A DNA stretch of 64,000 nucleotides from the NCBI RefSeq assembly GCF_003946915.1, contig NZ_RPOC01000008.1, positions 155,097-219,096 on the forward strand. Reading direction: 5' to 3'. The DNA is from Flavobacterium ustbae (lineage in GTDB: Bacteria > Bacteroidota > Bacteroidia > Flavobacteriales > Flavobacteriaceae). The notes beneath the pieces were generated by a model. It was not told the DNA's origin. It made no database searches and saw nothing but the letters and a program-made list of their open reading frames with translations. A program made the position numbers and the translations under genes. Each line of letters opens with the position of its first letter. Position 1 is the stretch's first letter. This document shows, piece after piece, positions 34,511 through 44,332 of the stretch.

Positions 34511-34543
34511 TTTGAATTAAAATTATATTGTATGTATAAAATT

Positions 34544-34585
34544 AAAAAATGCAGCGCTATTTATCAAATAACGCTGCATTTTTTT
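34544..34585. terminator. Hairpin between polysaccharide deacetylase and DUF2723 genes
   Basis: AAAAAATGCAGCG and CGCTGCATTTTTT arms (34544-34556 and 34572-34584) with further pairing inside the loop. It ends transcription of the DUF2723 gene on the minus strand. Confidence 0.85.
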
Positions 34586-34610
34586 AATAGATTAGATTTG
34601 TGTATATTGT

Positions 34611-37600
34611 TTATTCTTTTTCACGACCAAAGCGTTCAAAAATATTTACATAAGTATTAAATGTAGCTTTGTGTTTTTCATAAAAAGCGGTATCATTATG
34701 AAGCTGCATTACTTGTAGCAAACTTCTGTAACGCTCGATATCTGTAATAATATCCATTGCCAAGTCAGTCTGATCTGAAGGTGTTAAAGTTTTATAATAA
34801 TCCAAATTGTCTCTATACTTCTGAACTAATTTGTTTAAAAGATCTTGTGCTTTTGCTTTTTCACCAACTTTATAATAACCATCGCCAAAAGCTTCAACTA
34901 AAGAATAATACCCGAATTTGTCCAAAGGCATTTTAGTCATTGCTAAATTTATTACGTTTTTAGCTTTGTCAATTTTACCTTCAGCAATAAGCTGATTCAT
35001 TAATCTCGAAAGGTTAGTACGGTAAGTAATACTATTTCTTCTTGTTTCTGGATCGTGATAGATTTTTTCGCTTTCGCTGTTACCCCAATCCCATTTCATT
35101 ACAATATTGTACATTTTGTCTGCATCGATTTGTCCCATATCTAATGGTCCGCCATCTTTAGAACGAGTATTTTTTACTGGAACTAATTTATAAACCATTC
35201 CGTCTAACTGCAGATAGTCTTTTAACCATAAATAATCCTCATCATCAAAAGCACCGCCGCTAAAGTAAATTGGTCTTTTCCAATTGTTGTTTGCCAAGAT
35301 ATCAAGCATCATTAAACGATTTTTGTATAATGCACTTCCTTTGATATCAATATCTAAATAAGGAACGATAGAATCGTAATATTTAGGATTAACAACTTTA
35401 TTTTGAATGATAGTATTTTTATCAACATTTACTCTAATCTTGTTTGTTGGGTAGAAATGGATGGTTTGTCCGTTTTGTAAACCAACAGTCGATTTAGGAT
35501 TTTTGATGAAATCGATAAAATCTTTAATATTCCAACGCGTATCAATTTTTTGAATGTAAGCTGTATAATCTAAATTATCTCCCACATATTGACTGTGATT
35601 GAAAGAAATAGGTAACGGATTAGATTCGTAAGACTTCGCTTTCATTTGATCGATGTACCAATCTGTCATAAACAAACTCGTATTTACAATCTTGACATCT
35701 GTTCTAAAATGTTCAATTTCCTGAGCATACCAAAGAGGGAAGGTGTCGTTATCTCCAATAGTGAATAAAATAGCATCTTTATCACAAGAACTTAAATACG
35801 CTTTTGCCATTGCAACTGCTGTGTATCTTCCAGATCTATCGTGATCATCCCAGTTTTGAGCAGCCATTAAAACAGGCGCTGCCAATAAACTTCCAGCAAT
35901 AAGTACTGGTCCGGCAATTTTTGGAGCGAGATATTTCTGGAGACTTTCATAAAGCGAATAAACACCAAATCCGATCCAGATGGCAAAGACGTAGAAGGAG
36001 CCTACAAGCGCGTAATCTCTTTCACGAGGTTCAAAAGGTCTTTCGTTCAAATATATTTTTAATGCAATTCCGGTGAATAAAAATAAAGCCAAAAGCACAT
36101 AAAAGCTCTTTAAATCTTTATTAGCATGGTACATTATACCAATTAATCCTAAAATAAACGGAATGAAGTAATAAGCATTACGTCCTTTATTGTTTAAAAC
36201 ATCAGACGGTAAGTTGTCTTGAGAGCCTAAATGAACAGAATCTAAAGGTTTGATTCCGCTTATCCAGTTTCCGTCCAAATTGTCATATTTACCTTGAACA
36301 TCATTTTGACGTCCAACAAAATTCCACATTAAATATCTCCAATACATGTATCCGAATTGATATTCGAACATAAAACTAAAATTATCTCCTGTAGATGGTT
36401 TTTCGATAAGAAGATATTCTCCGTAGCTTCTTAAGAATTTTACATAACCTTCGTTGTCAATTTGTTTTTGAGCATACGCTCTTCTGAATTCAGAAACTGT
36501 TTTTTCAACTTCATTACGCAATTGAGCAATAGCTTTGTTGTATTCTTCCTCAGTTAATTGACTAGCGTCAATTCCGTATTTTGCCAAATCTTCTTCGTAA
36601 TTATAATTAGGATTGATTCGGAACTTTGGAGGATTTGTAAAGTTGATATAGTTTTGAATATGAGCAGTTTCTGTGCTCCACATTCTAGGCAGAATCGCTT
36701 TTTGGTTGTCGTCAGAATTTTGTTCTGCGTTCTTATAATTGTTGGTAATAATATATTTACCTGTTTTGTAATCTCTTTCGTAGTTAGGTTTTTTGTCTAA
36801 ATAAGGCGTTTTAGCATCAAGACCAGCAAAAAGTTCTGTGTATTGAGGTCCATAAAACAATGGGTTTACACCATATTGTTCACGATTGTAATAAGCCAAA
36901 ACCTCTGTAGCATCTGATGGTTTGTTTTCGTTAATAACTGTATTGGCATTTGCACGAACAGGAAGCATTATCCAAGTTGAGAAACCAATCAGAATGAATA
37001 AAATACACAAGATAATAGTGTTATAGAATATTAAACCTTTTTGTTTGGTGTATTTTAATCCGAAATAGAAAAAAGCAATAAATAATAAAGCTACAAAGAT
37101 AGTTCCCGAGTTAAATGGAAGTCCCATGCTGTTTACCATGAAAATTTCGGTTTTTCCGAAAAATGCCATTGTTAGAGGAAGAAGTAACTTGAAAATGAAT
37201 AATAAGATCCCGATAACTACTATGTTAGCAATAATGAAATTTTTGATTGTAACTTTTTCGTAATGTTTAAAATAGTATAAGAATCCAATTGATGGAATAG
37301 TTAAAAGAGCCATAAAGTGAACTCCAAACGAAAGACCAATTACTAACGAAATAATTAATAGCCATTTGTTTCCTTTTGGTTTGTCCATGTCTTGTTCCCA
37401 GCGTAAACCAAGCCAGAAAAGCAAAGCGATTAATAGAGAAGCCATTGCATAAACTTCGGCTTCTACGGCGTTAAACCAAAAACTATCAGAAAATGTATAA
37501 GCCAAAGCCCCTACAAAAGAGCTTCCTAAAATAACAATCGAATTGTTTTGGTCAATTTCTGCAAAACGTGCTACGATTTTTTTCAAAATCATAGACGATG

Positions 37601-37892
37601 ACCAGAACATAAACAATATGGTAAATGCACTAGAAAAAACAGACATCATGTTAACCATTAGAGCCACATGCTGAGCATCTATTGCAAACATTGCAAAAAA
37701 TGCACCCATCATTTGGAAAAGCGGAGCTCCCGGCGGGTGTCCTACTTCAAGTTTGGCTGCGGTAGCAATATATTCTCCGCAATCCCAAAAGCTCATGGTA
37801 GGTTCAACAGTTAATGTATAAGTTATTAAAGCGATTGCAAATGCAAACCAACCAATAATTGTATTCCATTTATTGAAATTGAATTGTGCCAT
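34611..37892 (-). CDS. DUF2723 membrane protein (putative protein O-mannosyltransferase type)
   Basis: 1093 residues with about a dozen membrane helices in the first 680. The N-terminal signature SFWDCGEYIATAAKLEVGHPPGAP near residues 34-57 is typical of DUF2723, a group assigned to GT-C-like glycosyltransferases. The acidic residues of that loop are expected to act in lipid-linked sugar transfer. The last 400 residues are soluble with a TPR-like end (AKNVINLAMTKMPLDKFGYY). Inner membrane. Likely linked to protein O-glycosylation in Bacteroidota, but the substrate is not shown. Confidence 0.85.
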   Translation of the reverse strand: MAQFNFNKWNTIIGWFAFAIALITYTLTVEPTMSFWDCGEYIATAAKLEVGHPPGAPLFQMMGAFFAMFAIDAQHVALMVNMMSVFSSAFTILFMFWSSSMILKKIVARFAEIDQNNSIVILGSSFVGALAYTFSDSFWFNAVEAEVYAMASLLIALLFWLGLRWEQDMDKPKGNKWLLIISLVIGLSFGVHFMALLTIPSIGFLYYFKHYEKVTIKNFIIANIVVIGILLFIFKLLLPLTMAFFGKTEIFMVNSMGLPFNSGTIFVALLFIAFFYFGLKYTKQKGLIFYNTIILCILFILIGFSTWIMLPVRANANTVINENKPSDATEVLAYYNREQYGVNPLFYGPQYTELFAGLDAKTPYLDKKPNYERDYKTGKYIITNNYKNAEQNSDDNQKAILPRMWSTETAHIQNYINFTNPPKFRINPNYNYEEDLAKYGIDASQLTEEEYNKAIAQLRNEVEKTVSEFRRAYAQKQIDNEGYVKFLRSYGEYLLIEKPSTGDNFSFMFEYQFGYMYWRYLMWNFVGRQNDVQGKYDNLDGNWISGIKPLDSVHLGSQDNLPSDVLNNKGRNAYYFIPFILGLIGIMYHANKDLKSFYVLLALFLFTGIALKIYLNERPFEPRERDYALVGSFYVFAIWIGFGVYSLYESLQKYLAPKIAGPVLIAGSLLAAPVLMAAQNWDDHDRSGRYTAVAMAKAYLSSCDKDAILFTIGDNDTFPLWYAQEIEHFRTDVKIVNTSLFMTDWYIDQMKAKSYESNPLPISFNHSQYVGDNLDYTAYIQKIDTRWNIKDFIDFIKNPKSTVGLQNGQTIHFYPTNKIRVNVDKNTIIQNKVVNPKYYDSIVPYLDIDIKGSALYKNRLMMLDILANNNWKRPIYFSGGAFDDEDYLWLKDYLQLDGMVYKLVPVKNTRSKDGGPLDMGQIDADKMYNIVMKWDWGNSESEKIYHDPETRRNSITYRTNLSRLMNQLIAEGKIDKAKNVINLAMTKMPLDKFGYYSLVEAFGDGYYKVGEKAKAQDLLNKLVQKYRDNLDYYKTLTPSDQTDLAMDIITDIERYRSLLQVMQLHNDTAFYEKHKATFNTYVNIFERFGREKE

Positions 37893-38088
37893 ATTTAGGT
37901 GTTAAAAATTTGAATGTTTTTCTATCCTACAAAGAAAATGTTTTTTTACTTAAAGAAACGAGCATTAACAAAAAATTCTACAAAACTATAAGGATAAACT
38001 AATATGTTGTCTATGAGGAGTTTTTAATGCTGAAGCAGATTTGGACATGAAAAAAAATAAAAAAAATGATTTTTTTTGCTCAAAAAGT

Positions 38089-38118
38089 TTGCACAAACTA
38101 AATAAAGACTTAAATTTG
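38089..38118 (+). promoter_or_regulatory. Promoter of the first tRNA-Gln
   Basis: TTG (38089-38091), exactly 19 bases, then TAAATTTG (38111-38118): a full-consensus promoter 20 bases before the tRNA. Confidence 0.85.
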
Positions 38119-38138
38119 CACTCGCTTTACAGCACTGC

Positions 38139-38209
38139 TGGTCTATGGTGTAATGGTAACACTACGGTTTTTGGTGCCGTCTTTCTAGGTTCGAGTCCTA
38201 GTAGACCAA
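38139..38209 (+). tRNA. tRNA-Gln (anticodon TTG)
   Basis: 71 nt, complete cloverleaf: acceptor TGGTCTA / TAGACCA, D stem GTGT / ACAC, anticodon stem ACGGT / GCCGT with loop TTTTGGT (anticodon TTG, reads CAA), T stem CTAGG / CCTAG with loop TTCGAGT, discriminator A. CCA is not encoded. Same sequence as the copy at 38319. Confidence 0.95.
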
Positions 38210-38212
38210 CAG

Positions 38213-38243
38213 AAAAGCCTCTCAGAAACGAGAGGCTTTTTTT
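38213..38243 (+). terminator. Terminator of the first tRNA-Gln
   Basis: AAAAGCCTCTC and GAGAGGCTTTT arms (38213-38223 and 38230-38240), then T's. Confidence 0.88.
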
Positions 38244-38268
38244 AATTTAAAAAAGTTTCTTTTAAAAT

Positions 38269-38298
38269 TTGCATAAATTAAATAAAGTTTTAATTTTG
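38269..38298 (+). promoter_or_regulatory. Promoter of the second tRNA-Gln
   Basis: TTG (38269-38271), exactly 19 bases, then TAATTTTG (38291-38298). Diverged copy of the promoter 180 bp upstream, with the spacing kept. Confidence 0.85.
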
Positions 38299-38318
38299 CA
38301 CCCGCTTAACCGCACTGC

Positions 38319-38389
38319 TGGTCTATGGTGTAATGGTAACACTACGGTTTTTGGTGCCGTCTTTCTAGGTTCGAGTCCTAGTAGACCAA
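38319..38389 (+). tRNA. tRNA-Gln (anticodon TTG), second copy
   Basis: Identical 71-nt tRNA, 180 bp downstream of the first, in its own promoter-tRNA-terminator unit. Confidence 0.95.
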
Positions 38390-38390
38390 C

Positions 38391-38421
38391 AAAAAGCCTC
38401 TCAGAAATGAGAGGCTTTTTT
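38391..38421 (+). terminator. Terminator of the second tRNA-Gln
   Basis: AAAAGCCTCTCA / TGAGAGGCTTTT with a GAAA loop, then T's. Confidence 0.88.
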
Positions 38422-38455
38422 TATGCTATAAAGTTTTTTAAAATCTCAATATTAA

Positions 38456-38498
38456 AATTCCAAATTCCAAAGCTTTACAGAATGGAATTTAGAATTTT
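38456..38498. repeat. GGAATTT-type inverted repeat
   Basis: AAATTCCAAATTCCAA on the left and GGAATTTAGAATTTTTT on the right, an imperfect copy of the class at 5942. It may end the convergent Usp transcript. Confidence 0.6.
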
Positions 38499-38514
38499 TT
38501 ATGATTATTATACG

Positions 38515-39339
38515 TTAGATCTTTAAAGTTATAACGGGTTTAACGGCGTGATTAACCAAGCCTTCGCTAATACTTCCGTTAAAGAAGTGAGCGAAACCTG
38601 TTCTGCCGTGTGTGCACATTCCGATTATATCAGCATTTATTCTATTCGAAAAATTGATGATTCCTTTTTCAATATTGGTATCATTGTAAATTTGAGTTGT
38701 ATAATTGCTAATGTTGAATTCTGACACAAAATCACTCATTGTTTTCTCGCTCACATGAGTTGGTTTAAAACTATTAGGTGTACATATAGTAACTAAGTGT
38801 AATTTAGAATCAAATAACTTGGTGAAGTTTAAAAGTTTTTCAAATGGTTTTTTTGCTTCTTCTGAAAAGTCAGATGCGAAAACAATATCAGCTGCGTTAA
38901 AGCTTGGAATGTTTTTTTTGATGACTAAAACGGGAATTTCAGAGTTTCGAACTACTTTTTCGGTGTTAGAACCTATTAATAATTCTTCAACGCCAGAAGA
39001 GCCATGAGATCCCATGACAATTAAGTCAATATCATAATCTTTGCTTATTTGTGTAATTCCATGAATAGGCTTGTCCATTTTTACAATTTCAGTTACCGAA
39101 ATTCCTTCCAAATATTCTCTAGAGGCAACTTCGTCTAGAGTTTCATTTGCTTTTTTTACAAAAAGCATTGCTTCGGGAATGCTTGCTCCGCCCATTATGG
39201 CGTCATTTGACTGGTGAGGCAATTCGAGCATGTGAAGAAGAATGAGTTCGGAATTGTTCTTTTTTGCAATTTGTGCGGCAACTTTTAATGCGTCTTCTGC
39301 ATGTTCTGAGAAGTCGGTAGGGACTAAAATTCGTTTCAT
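38515..39339 (-). CDS. Universal stress protein with two Usp domains
   Basis: 274 residues, two tandem Usp domains. Domain 1 starts RILVPTDFSEHAEDALKVAA and has the nucleotide loop GSHGSSGVEELLIGSNTEKV near 110-129. Domain 2 starts DIVFASDFSEEAKKPFEKL and ends with THGRTGFAHFFNGSISEGLV near 242-261. Both loops match the ATP-binding GxxG...G(S/T) form. Cytosolic stress protein; function in detail unknown. Confidence 0.93.
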   Translation of the reverse strand: MKRILVPTDFSEHAEDALKVAAQIAKKNNSELILLHMLELPHQSNDAIMGGASIPEAMLFVKKANETLDEVASREYLEGISVTEIVKMDKPIHGITQISKDYDIDLIVMGSHGSSGVEELLIGSNTEKVVRNSEIPVLVIKKNIPSFNAADIVFASDFSEEAKKPFEKLLNFTKLFDSKLHLVTICTPNSFKPTHVSEKTMSDFVSEFNISNYTTQIYNDTNIEKGIINFSNRINADIIGMCTHGRTGFAHFFNGSISEGLVNHAVKPVITLKI

Positions 39340-39423
39340 GATTTGAGGGTTAAAAATGATGAATAATTCTGTGTTTTAATGCTATTATAAAGATAAGAAA
39401 TTATTTTAGAGCAATCAATTTAT

Positions 39424-39451
39424 TTGATTTATAAAAAAAACACTATATTTG
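39424..39451 (+). promoter_or_regulatory. Promoter of the rimP-nusA-infB operon
   Basis: TATATTTG at 39444-39451 with TTG at 39424-39426 (17-base spacing). Start expected near 39457. Confidence 0.6.
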
Positions 39452-39479
39452 CACTGTTATTTATTAAAATCTAAATAAT

Positions 39480-39505
39480 GAGGGGACTAAGTGTCCCCTC
39501 TTTTT
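39480..39505 (+). promoter_or_regulatory. Leader terminator before rimP-nusA-infB
   Basis: GAGGGGAC (39480-39487), loop TAAGT, GTCCCCTC (39493-39500), then five T's. A perfect intrinsic terminator between promoter and rimP, ending 9 bases before the ATG. It fits attenuation of the operon; NusA itself could be the regulator, as in E. coli. Confidence 0.75.
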
Positions 39506-39513
39506 ATAAAATT

Positions 39514-39978
39514 ATGACATTCAAAGAAAAAGTAAACGGATTAATTACAGAAGCTCTTCTGGAAAAACCATCAATCTTTTTGGTTGACTTGGCTGTTTCA
39601 GATTCTTTTAAAATTAGTATCGGTTTAGACGGGGATAATGGAGTGGCGCTACAAGATTGTATAGATATAAGTCGTGCAGTTGAGAATAATCTGGATCGTG
39701 AAGAACAGGATTTTTCGCTAGAAGTAGCATCAGTTGGAGTAGGAACGCCTCTGAAAATGGTAAGACAATACAAAAAAAATGTTGGTAGAACGTTGATTGT
39801 TACCACAAATACAGAAAAAATAGAGGCAGAATTGGTAGAAGCTAATGATGTTTTTATAATTTTGTCTTGGAAAGCAAGAGAACCGAAAAAAGTAGGAAAA
39901 GGAAAAGAAACAGTTCAGAAAGAACAACAAATACCTTATACAGAAATTAAAGAGGCAGTTGTTACGGTAACATTTTAA
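39514..39978 (+). CDS. rimP: Ribosome maturation factor RimP
   Basis: 154 residues from the ATG at 39514 ([10 protein letters not shown]). The longer frame crosses the leader terminator and is rejected. RimP assists 30S assembly. The core shows [38 protein letters not shown] and the [14 protein letters not shown] motif (usually SPG). First gene of the rimP-nusA-infB operon, 19 bp before nusA. Confidence 0.94.
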   Translation: MTFKEKVNGLITEALLEKPSIFLVDLAVSDSFKISIGLDGDNGVALQDCIDISRAVENNLDREEQDFSLEVASVGVGTPLKMVRQYKKNVGRTLIVTTNTEKIEAELVEANDVFIILSWKAREPKKVGKGKETVQKEQQIPYTEIKEAVVTVTF

Positions 39979-39997
39979 TTTTAATTAAAAAATTCGC

Positions 39998-41251
39998 ATG
40001 GAAAATTTAGCATTAATCGATTCATTCTCAGAGTTTAAAGATAATAAACTTATTGATCGTGTAACGCTTATGGCAATTTTAGAGGACGTATTTAGAAATG
40101 CATTAAAGAAAAAATACGGTTCAGATGAAAATTTCGATATCATTATAAATCCTGATAAAGGAGATATGGAAATCTGGAGAAGAAGAGTAATTGTTGCCGA
40201 TGAAGATCTTGATTTTGAAAATGAGGAAATTACATTGACTGAAGCAAGAAAAATTGAAGCGGATTTTGAAATTGGTGAAGAGGTTTCTGAAGAAGTAAAA
40301 TTGATTGATTTAGGAAGAAGAGCTATCTTAGCGCTTCGTCAGAATCTAATATCTAAAATTCACGAACACGATAATACAAATCTTTACAAACAATTTAAAG
40401 ATATTATCGGTGATATTTATACAGCTGAAGTGCATCACGTGCGTCCAAGAGTAGTAATCTTGGTAGATGATGAAGGAAATGAAATTGTGCTTCCAAAAGA
40501 AAAACAAATTCCGTCAGATTTCTTCCGTAAAGGAGATAATGTTCGCGGTATTATTGAAAGTGTTGAATTGAAAGGAAATAAACCTCAAATTATTATGTCT
40601 AGAACTTCAGAAAAGTTCTTAGAAAAATTATTTGAGCAAGAAATTCCAGAAGTTTTCGACGGATTAATTACAGTGAAAAATGTAGTTCGTATTCCTGGAG
40701 AAAAAGCAAAAGTAGCTGTTGATTCTTATGATGATAGAATTGATCCAGTTGGAGCTTGCGTTGGAATGAAAGGTTCTCGTATTCACGGAATTGTTCGTGA
40801 GCTTGGAAATGAAAATATTGATGTAATCAATTATACAAACAATATTCAATTATTTATTACAAGAGCATTAAGCCCTGCAAAAGTTTCTTCAATTAAAATT
40901 GATGAAGAAAGTAAAAGAGCTGAAGTTTTCTTGAAATTAGAAGAGGTTTCTAAGGCAATTGGTAGAGGCGGTCATAACATTAAATTAGCGGGTCAGCTAA
41001 CAGGTTATGAATTAGACGTTATCCGTGAAGGAGATGTTGCTGGAACTGTTGCAGATGAAGACGATGTTGAATTAACAGAGTTTTCAGATGAAATCGAAGA
41101 GTGGGTAATTGAAGAGTTTGCAAAAATAGGTTTGGATACTGCAAAAAGTATCTTGAAACATGACGTAGAAGATTTAGTACGAAGAACAGACTTAGAAGAG
41201 GAAACGATTCTAGATGTTATGAAGATACTAAAAGAAGAGTTCGATAGTTAA
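39998..41251 (+). CDS. nusA: Transcription termination/antitermination factor NusA
   Basis: 417 residues: NTD binding RNA polymerase, an S1 domain (TAEVHHVRPRVVILVDD near 146-162) and two KH domains with DPVGACVGMKGSRIHGIVRELGNENIDV and IGRGGHNIKLAGQLTGYELDV. The acidic C-terminal repeats of proteobacterial NusA are reduced to one short tail. It controls pausing and termination, and may feed back on its own leader. Followed by infB. Confidence 0.97.
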   Translation: MENLALIDSFSEFKDNKLIDRVTLMAILEDVFRNALKKKYGSDENFDIIINPDKGDMEIWRRRVIVADEDLDFENEEITLTEARKIEADFEIGEEVSEEVKLIDLGRRAILALRQNLISKIHEHDNTNLYKQFKDIIGDIYTAEVHHVRPRVVILVDDEGNEIVLPKEKQIPSDFFRKGDNVRGIIESVELKGNKPQIIMSRTSEKFLEKLFEQEIPEVFDGLITVKNVVRIPGEKAKVAVDSYDDRIDPVGACVGMKGSRIHGIVRELGNENIDVINYTNNIQLFITRALSPAKVSSIKIDEESKRAEVFLKLEEVSKAIGRGGHNIKLAGQLTGYELDVIREGDVAGTVADEDDVELTEFSDEIEEWVIEEFAKIGLDTAKSILKHDVEDLVRRTDLEEETILDVMKILKEEFDS

Positions 41252-41310
41252 GCAATAGCTGAGTATCTGCTCTAACAACACAACGAAAAAGGTAATAATA
41301 AAAAGGTTAT

Positions 41311-44187
41311 ATGTCTGAAGAGAGAGTAATAAGAATAAACAAGGTTTTAAGGGAATTAAATATTTCGTTAGAAAGAGCTGTAGATTATCTAAAAGATAAG
41401 GGAATTGCTATTGATGCAAATCCAAATGCAAAAATTTCTGACAGTGAATTTAATATCCTTCAAAGCCAATTTGCGGGCGATAAGGGGAATAAGGAGGCTT
41501 CTAAAGAGGTTGGAGAAGAAAAAAGAAAAGAAAAAGAAGCATTACGTGTAGAACGTGAGAAAGAAATTGAAGACAAACGCAGACAAGAAGAGGAGCGTCA
41601 AAAACAACAAGAAATAATCAAAGCAAGAGCTGTTGTTTCGGGCCCTGTACAAGTTGGTAAAATTGACTTGAATCCAAAAAAACCTGCGATTACTCCTTCT
41701 GAGGAAACGGCTAAGGTTGAAGAACCAAAAGCTGTTACTGCGCCTGTGCAGTCAGAAAAACCGGTTCAAAATGAAACAGTAAAATCTGAACCAGTTGTTT
41801 CAACTCCTGTTTCTGAAACAAAAAAAGAAGAACCTATTATTACGGAGAAAAAAGAAGTTAAAGCAGAATCTAAAGTTGCTCAGGAGCCAATAGTGTCTAC
41901 TGATCCAACAACTTCAGAGGAAACTATTACAACTCAATATCAAAAGCTTACAGGAACAACTCTTACTGGGCAAACAATTGATTTATCTCAATTTAATAAA
42001 CCTAAGAAAAAGAAAGAAGATCCTAAAGCGGCTCAAAATAAGCCTGGAACTCCTGGAGTTGGAAATAATAATAACGCAAATAAAAACAAGCGTAAGAGAA
42101 TTGGTCCTAAACCAGGTGTGCCTGGTGCGCCAAAACCTGCTACAGGTAATGCGCCTGGAACGCCAAATCAAAATAAACCGGGACAAAATAACAATGGTGG
42201 CGGAGGTTTTAATGCTAATAGAAGTCAGAGACCTGGTTTTGTAAAAGGAAACCGTCCTGCAATTGTAGCTAAAGTTGAGCCAACTGAAGAAGAAGTAAAA
42301 AACCAAATTAGAGAAACTCTTGAAAAACTTCAAGGTAAAGGAGGGAAATCTAAAGCGGCTAAATATAGAAGAGATAAAAGAGAAACGCACCGTCAGAAAT
42401 CTGATGATGAGCAAAGAGCTCTTGATGAAGGAAGTAAAACTATTAAGGTTACTGAATTCGTTACAGTGGGTGAAATCGCTATCATGATGGATGTGCCGAT
42501 TACTAAAGTAATAGGAACTTGTATGTCTCTAGGAATCATGGTAACCATGAATCAGCGTCTTGATGCTGAAACCTTAACTATTGTGGCTGACGAATTTGGT
42601 TACGATGTTGAGTTTATTACAGTAGATATCGAAGAAGCGATTGAAGTTGTAGAAGACAGAGAAGAAGATTTAGTAACTAGAGCGCCAATTGTAACGGTAA
42701 TGGGTCACGTTGACCACGGTAAAACATCTTTACTGGATTATATTCGTAAAGAAAATGTTATCGCTGGTGAGTCTGGAGGTATTACACAGCACATTGGAGC
42801 GTACGGAGTTACTTTAGATAATGGGCAAAAAATCGCATTCTTAGATACTCCTGGTCACGAGGCGTTTACCGCGATGCGTGCACGTGGAGCTCAAGTTACA
42901 GATATCGCAATTATTGTGGTAGCTGCCGATGATGATATCATGCCGCAAACCAAAGAGGCAATTTCTCACGCACAAGCGGCAGGAGTTCCAATTATTTTTG
43001 CAATCAATAAAATTGATAAACCAAACGCTAATGTTGATAAGATCAAAGAACGTTTGGCTGGTATGAATTTACTTGTTGAAGATTGGGGTGGAAAAATTCA
43101 ATCGCATGATATTTCTGCAAAAGTAGGAACAGGTGTAAAAGAATTACTTGAAAAAGTTTTATTAGAAGCTGAAATCTTAGATTTAAAAGCAAATCCAAAT
43201 AAAGCAGCGCAAGGAACTGTTGTTGAGGCTTTCTTAGATAAAGGAAAAGGGTATGTTTCTACAATTTTAGTACAGCAAGGTACTTTGAAAATTGGAGATT
43301 ACATGTTAGCAGGTAAGCATCATGGAAAAGTGAAAGCAATGCATGATGAAAGAGGACATATTGTTCTTCAAGCTGGGCCTTCGACTCCAGTATCTGTTTT
43401 AGGTTTAGACGGAGCTGCTACTGCGGGTGATAAGTTCAATGTATTTGAAGATGAAAAAGAAGCAAAACAAATTGCATCTAAACGTTCTCAATTAATGCGT
43501 GAACAATCTGTGCGTACACAAAGACATATTACGCTTGATGAAATCGGACGTCGTATTGCTCTTGGTCAGTTTAAAGAATTAAACGTGATCCTTAAAGGAG
43601 ACGTGGATGGTTCTGTTGAAGCATTGTCTGATTCGTTCTCTAAACTTTCTACAGAAGAAGTTCAAATCAATATCATTCATAAAGGTGTTGGTGCGATTAC
43701 AGAGACCGATGTTAACTTAGCTTCTGCATCAGATGCAATCATTATCGGATTTAATGTTCGTCCAGCAGGTAATGCTAGACAGCTTGCAGATAAAGAAGAA
43801 ATCGATATCCGTTACTATTCTATTATCTATGCTGCTATCGATGACTTGAAAGATGCGATGGAAGGAATGCTTGCTCCAGAAATGAAAGAAGAGATTTTAG
43901 GAACAGCTGAAATTCGTGAGATTTTCAAAATTTCTAAAGTTGGTTCAATCGCAGGATGTATGGTAACAGATGGTAAAATTCTTAGAGCCGCTAAAATTAG
44001 AGTTATTAGAGATGGCGTTGTAGTGCATTCTGGCGAGTTAGTTGCTCTGAAACGTTTCAAAGATGATGTTAAAGAGGTTTCTAAAGGGTATGATTGTGGT
44101 ATTCAGATTAAAGGATTTAATGATATCGAAATAAATGATGTTATCGAAGCTTATCATGAAGTAGCAATCAAAAAGAAATTGAAATAA
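41311..44187 (+). CDS. infB: Translation initiation factor IF-2
   Basis: 958 residues. The N-terminal IF2_N domain is followed by a long low-complexity linker rich in Lys, Glu, Pro, Gly and Asn (about 65-360). The G domain has [31 protein letters not shown] and NKIDKP, all intact; C-terminal domains end with the fMet-tRNA site region ([27 protein letters not shown]). It brings initiator tRNA to the 30S subunit. Last gene of the operon, with a strong terminator. Confidence 0.97.
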   Translation: MSEERVIRINKVLRELNISLERAVDYLKDKGIAIDANPNAKISDSEFNILQSQFAGDKGNKEASKEVGEEKRKEKEALRVEREKEIEDKRRQEEERQKQQEIIKARAVVSGPVQVGKIDLNPKKPAITPSEETAKVEEPKAVTAPVQSEKPVQNETVKSEPVVSTPVSETKKEEPIITEKKEVKAESKVAQEPIVSTDPTTSEETITTQYQKLTGTTLTGQTIDLSQFNKPKKKKEDPKAAQNKPGTPGVGNNNNANKNKRKRIGPKPGVPGAPKPATGNAPGTPNQNKPGQNNNGGGGFNANRSQRPGFVKGNRPAIVAKVEPTEEEVKNQIRETLEKLQGKGGKSKAAKYRRDKRETHRQKSDDEQRALDEGSKTIKVTEFVTVGEIAIMMDVPITKVIGTCMSLGIMVTMNQRLDAETLTIVADEFGYDVEFITVDIEEAIEVVEDREEDLVTRAPIVTVMGHVDHGKTSLLDYIRKENVIAGESGGITQHIGAYGVTLDNGQKIAFLDTPGHEAFTAMRARGAQVTDIAIIVVAADDDIMPQTKEAISHAQAAGVPIIFAINKIDKPNANVDKIKERLAGMNLLVEDWGGKIQSHDISAKVGTGVKELLEKVLLEAEILDLKANPNKAAQGTVVEAFLDKGKGYVSTILVQQGTLKIGDYMLAGKHHGKVKAMHDERGHIVLQAGPSTPVSVLGLDGAATAGDKFNVFEDEKEAKQIASKRSQLMREQSVRTQRHITLDEIGRRIALGQFKELNVILKGDVDGSVEALSDSFSKLSTEEVQINIIHKGVGAITETDVNLASASDAIIIGFNVRPAGNARQLADKEEIDIRYYSIIYAAIDDLKDAMEGMLAPEMKEEILGTAEIREIFKISKVGSIAGCMVTDGKILRAAKIRVIRDGVVVHSGELVALKRFKDDVKEVSKGYDCGIQIKGFNDIEINDVIEAYHEVAIKKKLK

Positions 44188-44203
44188 TATTTTAATTATA
44201 TAT

Positions 44204-44237
44204 AAAAAAAGTCCCAATTTACTTGGGACTTTTTTTT
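44204..44237 (+). terminator. Terminator of the rimP-nusA-infB operon
   Basis: AAGTCCCAA / TTGGGACTT arms within a 14-base pairing (44204-44217 and 44223-44236), 5-nt loop and a long T run. Confidence 0.92.
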
Positions 44238-44276
44238 GGTTAGATTCTATTTTTATTTAACAAAAAACAATGAGGA

Positions 44277-44284
44277 TAAATTTG
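44277..44284 (+). promoter_or_regulatory. Promoter -7 box of the DUF4920 gene
   Basis: TAAATTTG, 48 bases before the ATG at 44333. Confidence 0.6.
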
Positions 44285-44332
44285 TAATTTAGCTTATTAA
44301 AATTTTTAATATCTTAAATAAAATAAGGAAAT

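Noticed and set aside
34611..37892. DUF2723 gene as a possible phage or secretion protein because of its size
   Set aside because: The N-terminal motif and helix pattern fit the DUF2723 family well.
38041..38526. Open frames over the tRNA-Gln region
   Set aside because: They read through both tRNA genes and share the tRNA-encoded peptide; RNA structure, promoters and terminators explain the DNA.
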